Assembly: GCA_030597995.1 (NCBI GenBank)
Contig: JAUVQV010000036.1
Span: 1 to 7,333 of the forward strand
Direction: 5' to 3'
DNA from: Candidatus Rokuibacteriota bacterium
GTDB lineage: Bacteria > JAUVQV01
Length of the DNA: 7,333 nt
Shown in pieces: positions 6,592 to 7,333 of the stretch (its first letter is position 1; each line of letters starts with the position of its first letter). A program made the translations under genes and the position numbers. The notes below the pieces were generated by a model that did no database searches, was not told the origin of the DNA, and saw only the letters and a list, made by a program, of their open reading frames with translations.

Positions 6592-7333
6592 TTACTCGTT
6601 TCCGCCCTCCGGATCTCCGGGATAGTGGTGTGGATACAGGTCTTGAGCGCACTCCGGACAGAGGCCGTGGGTGAACTCGGCTCCGGAACGCTCTTGAATG
6701 TATCCTTCCAGCACATTCCAGGTGCCGTGGTCGTCCCGGATCTTTTTACAGGAGGCACAGATGGGCAGAAGTCCGCTCAGGGTCTTGACCCGGGTCATGG
6801 CCTCCTGCAGCTGGTGAACAAGGTTTTCCCTCTCAGCCTCCACCCGTTTCCTCTCGGTAATGTCACGTATGATGGCGGTGAAGAAGGATCCATCCTCCGT
6901 CTTCCACTCGGCGAGGGAGAGCTCGACGGGGAACTCGCGACCCTCTTTGTGCAGGCCGGTGATCTCGACCGTTTTTCCGATCAGCTTCGTTTCGCCCGTG
7001 GCCAGCAAGCGCCTCATCCCCTCCTGGTGGGCCCGGCGGTGGCGCTCGGGGATGATCATGCCGACTGCCCTGCCGGTTGCTGCCGCCGCCGAATATCCGA
7101 ACATACGTTCCGCCATGCGGTTCCAATGGGTAACACTCCCGCCGTGGTCGACCGTGATGATGGCGTCGCTGGCGGTTTCGGCTACGGATCGGAAGCGCTC
7201 CTCACTTTTCTTCAGTGACTCCAGGGTACGGCTGTGGAGCAGGGCGATGGCGGCCAGCTCGCCGAAAGAAATGGCTATCCGGGCGTCGTTTTCGGTGAAA
7301 CCGCCGGGCTTGTTGGCCAGACCCAGCAGACCA
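6592..7333 (-). CDS. GAF-PAS signalling protein with C-terminal four-cysteine module (5' part outside window)
   Basis: The coding frame is open from the right edge (first full codon at 7332) to TAA at 6594-6592, giving 246 visible residues; the true start lies outside. Residues 1-34 are the end of a GAF domain (GLLGLANKP, FTENDARIA, ELAAIAL). A PAS domain follows at about 45-162, beginning EERFRSVAETASDAIITVD and ending with IIRDITERKR. A coiled-coil-like helix spans about 162-186. The C-terminus holds LLPICASCKKIRDD and HGLCPECAQDLYP, with cysteines 192, 195, 225 and 228 spaced CX2C-X29-CX2C. This tail is a recurrent C-terminal module of PAS proteins whose function I do not know; it looks like a metal-binding, zinc-ribbon-type fold. 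No histidine kinase, GGDEF or EAL domain follows, so the cysteine module is the only visible output. Ligand and upstream domains cannot be judged. An internal ATG at 7116 lies inside the PAS domain and is not the start. Confidence 0.85.
   Translation of the reverse strand, partial: GLLGLANKPGGFTENDARIAISFGELAAIALLHSRTLESLKKSEERFRSVAETASDAIITVDHGGSVTHWNRMAERMFGYSAAAATGRAVGMIIPERHRRAHQEGMRRLLATGETKLIGKTVEITGLHKEGREFPVELSLAEWKTEDGSFFTAIIRDITERKRVEAERENLVHQLQEAMTRVKTLSGLLPICASCKKIRDDHGTWNVLEGYIQERSGAEFTHGLCPECAQDLYPHHYPGDPEGGNE

Overview
The window is GC-rich, densely coded bacterial chromosomal DNA with short or overlapping gene junctions and good Shine-Dalgarno sites. It holds seven protein genes, two of them cut by the window edges. 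No tRNA, rRNA, CRISPR array, intact insertion sequence or phage gene was seen. The protein mix (a MoxR/DUF58/BatD-like cluster, a DUF885 peptidase-like protein, a PAS protein ending in a four-cysteine module) suggests a Gram-negative, environmental bacterium of the Desulfobacterota/Nitrospirota/Acidobacteriota type. That placement is a guess from gene content, with no marker gene to support it.

Left part, minus strand (1-2721): a tight operon reading leftward, moxR-type AAA+ ATPase -> DUF58 vWA-like protein -> short BatD-like membrane protein. The moxR stop and DUF58 start are separated by one base, and DUF58 and the BatD-like gene share an ATGA overlap. The last gene runs off the left edge, so the rest of the Bat-type cluster is probably just outside.

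Middle (2722-2957): a divergent intergenic region. It carries a candidate promoter for the rightward genes and a short repeat-like sequence with an inverted repeat next to an A7 run.

Centre, plus strand (2958-4920): a two-gene operon. The first gene encodes a soluble GT-A glycosyltransferase whose motif order resembles mannosylglycerate synthase and glucosyl-3-phosphoglycerate synthase. The second, 13 bases downstream, encodes a small membrane protein made of MscS-type 'conserved TM helix' units but without the MscS cytoplasmic beta domain. The pairing suggests, but does not prove, a role in osmotic stress: a compatible-solute enzyme next to a channel-like protein.

Right part, minus strand (4880-7333): a DUF885 putative zinc-peptidase whose 3' end overlaps the convergent mscS-like gene by 41 bases. 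Upstream of it is the 3' part of a GAF-PAS signalling protein ending in a CX2C-X29-CX2C module instead of a histidine kinase.

The most interesting points are the glycosyltransferase/TM-only channel-like pair, the cysteine module as a possible signalling output, and the repeat-like sequence upstream of moxR. None is a clear new defence or mobile system.
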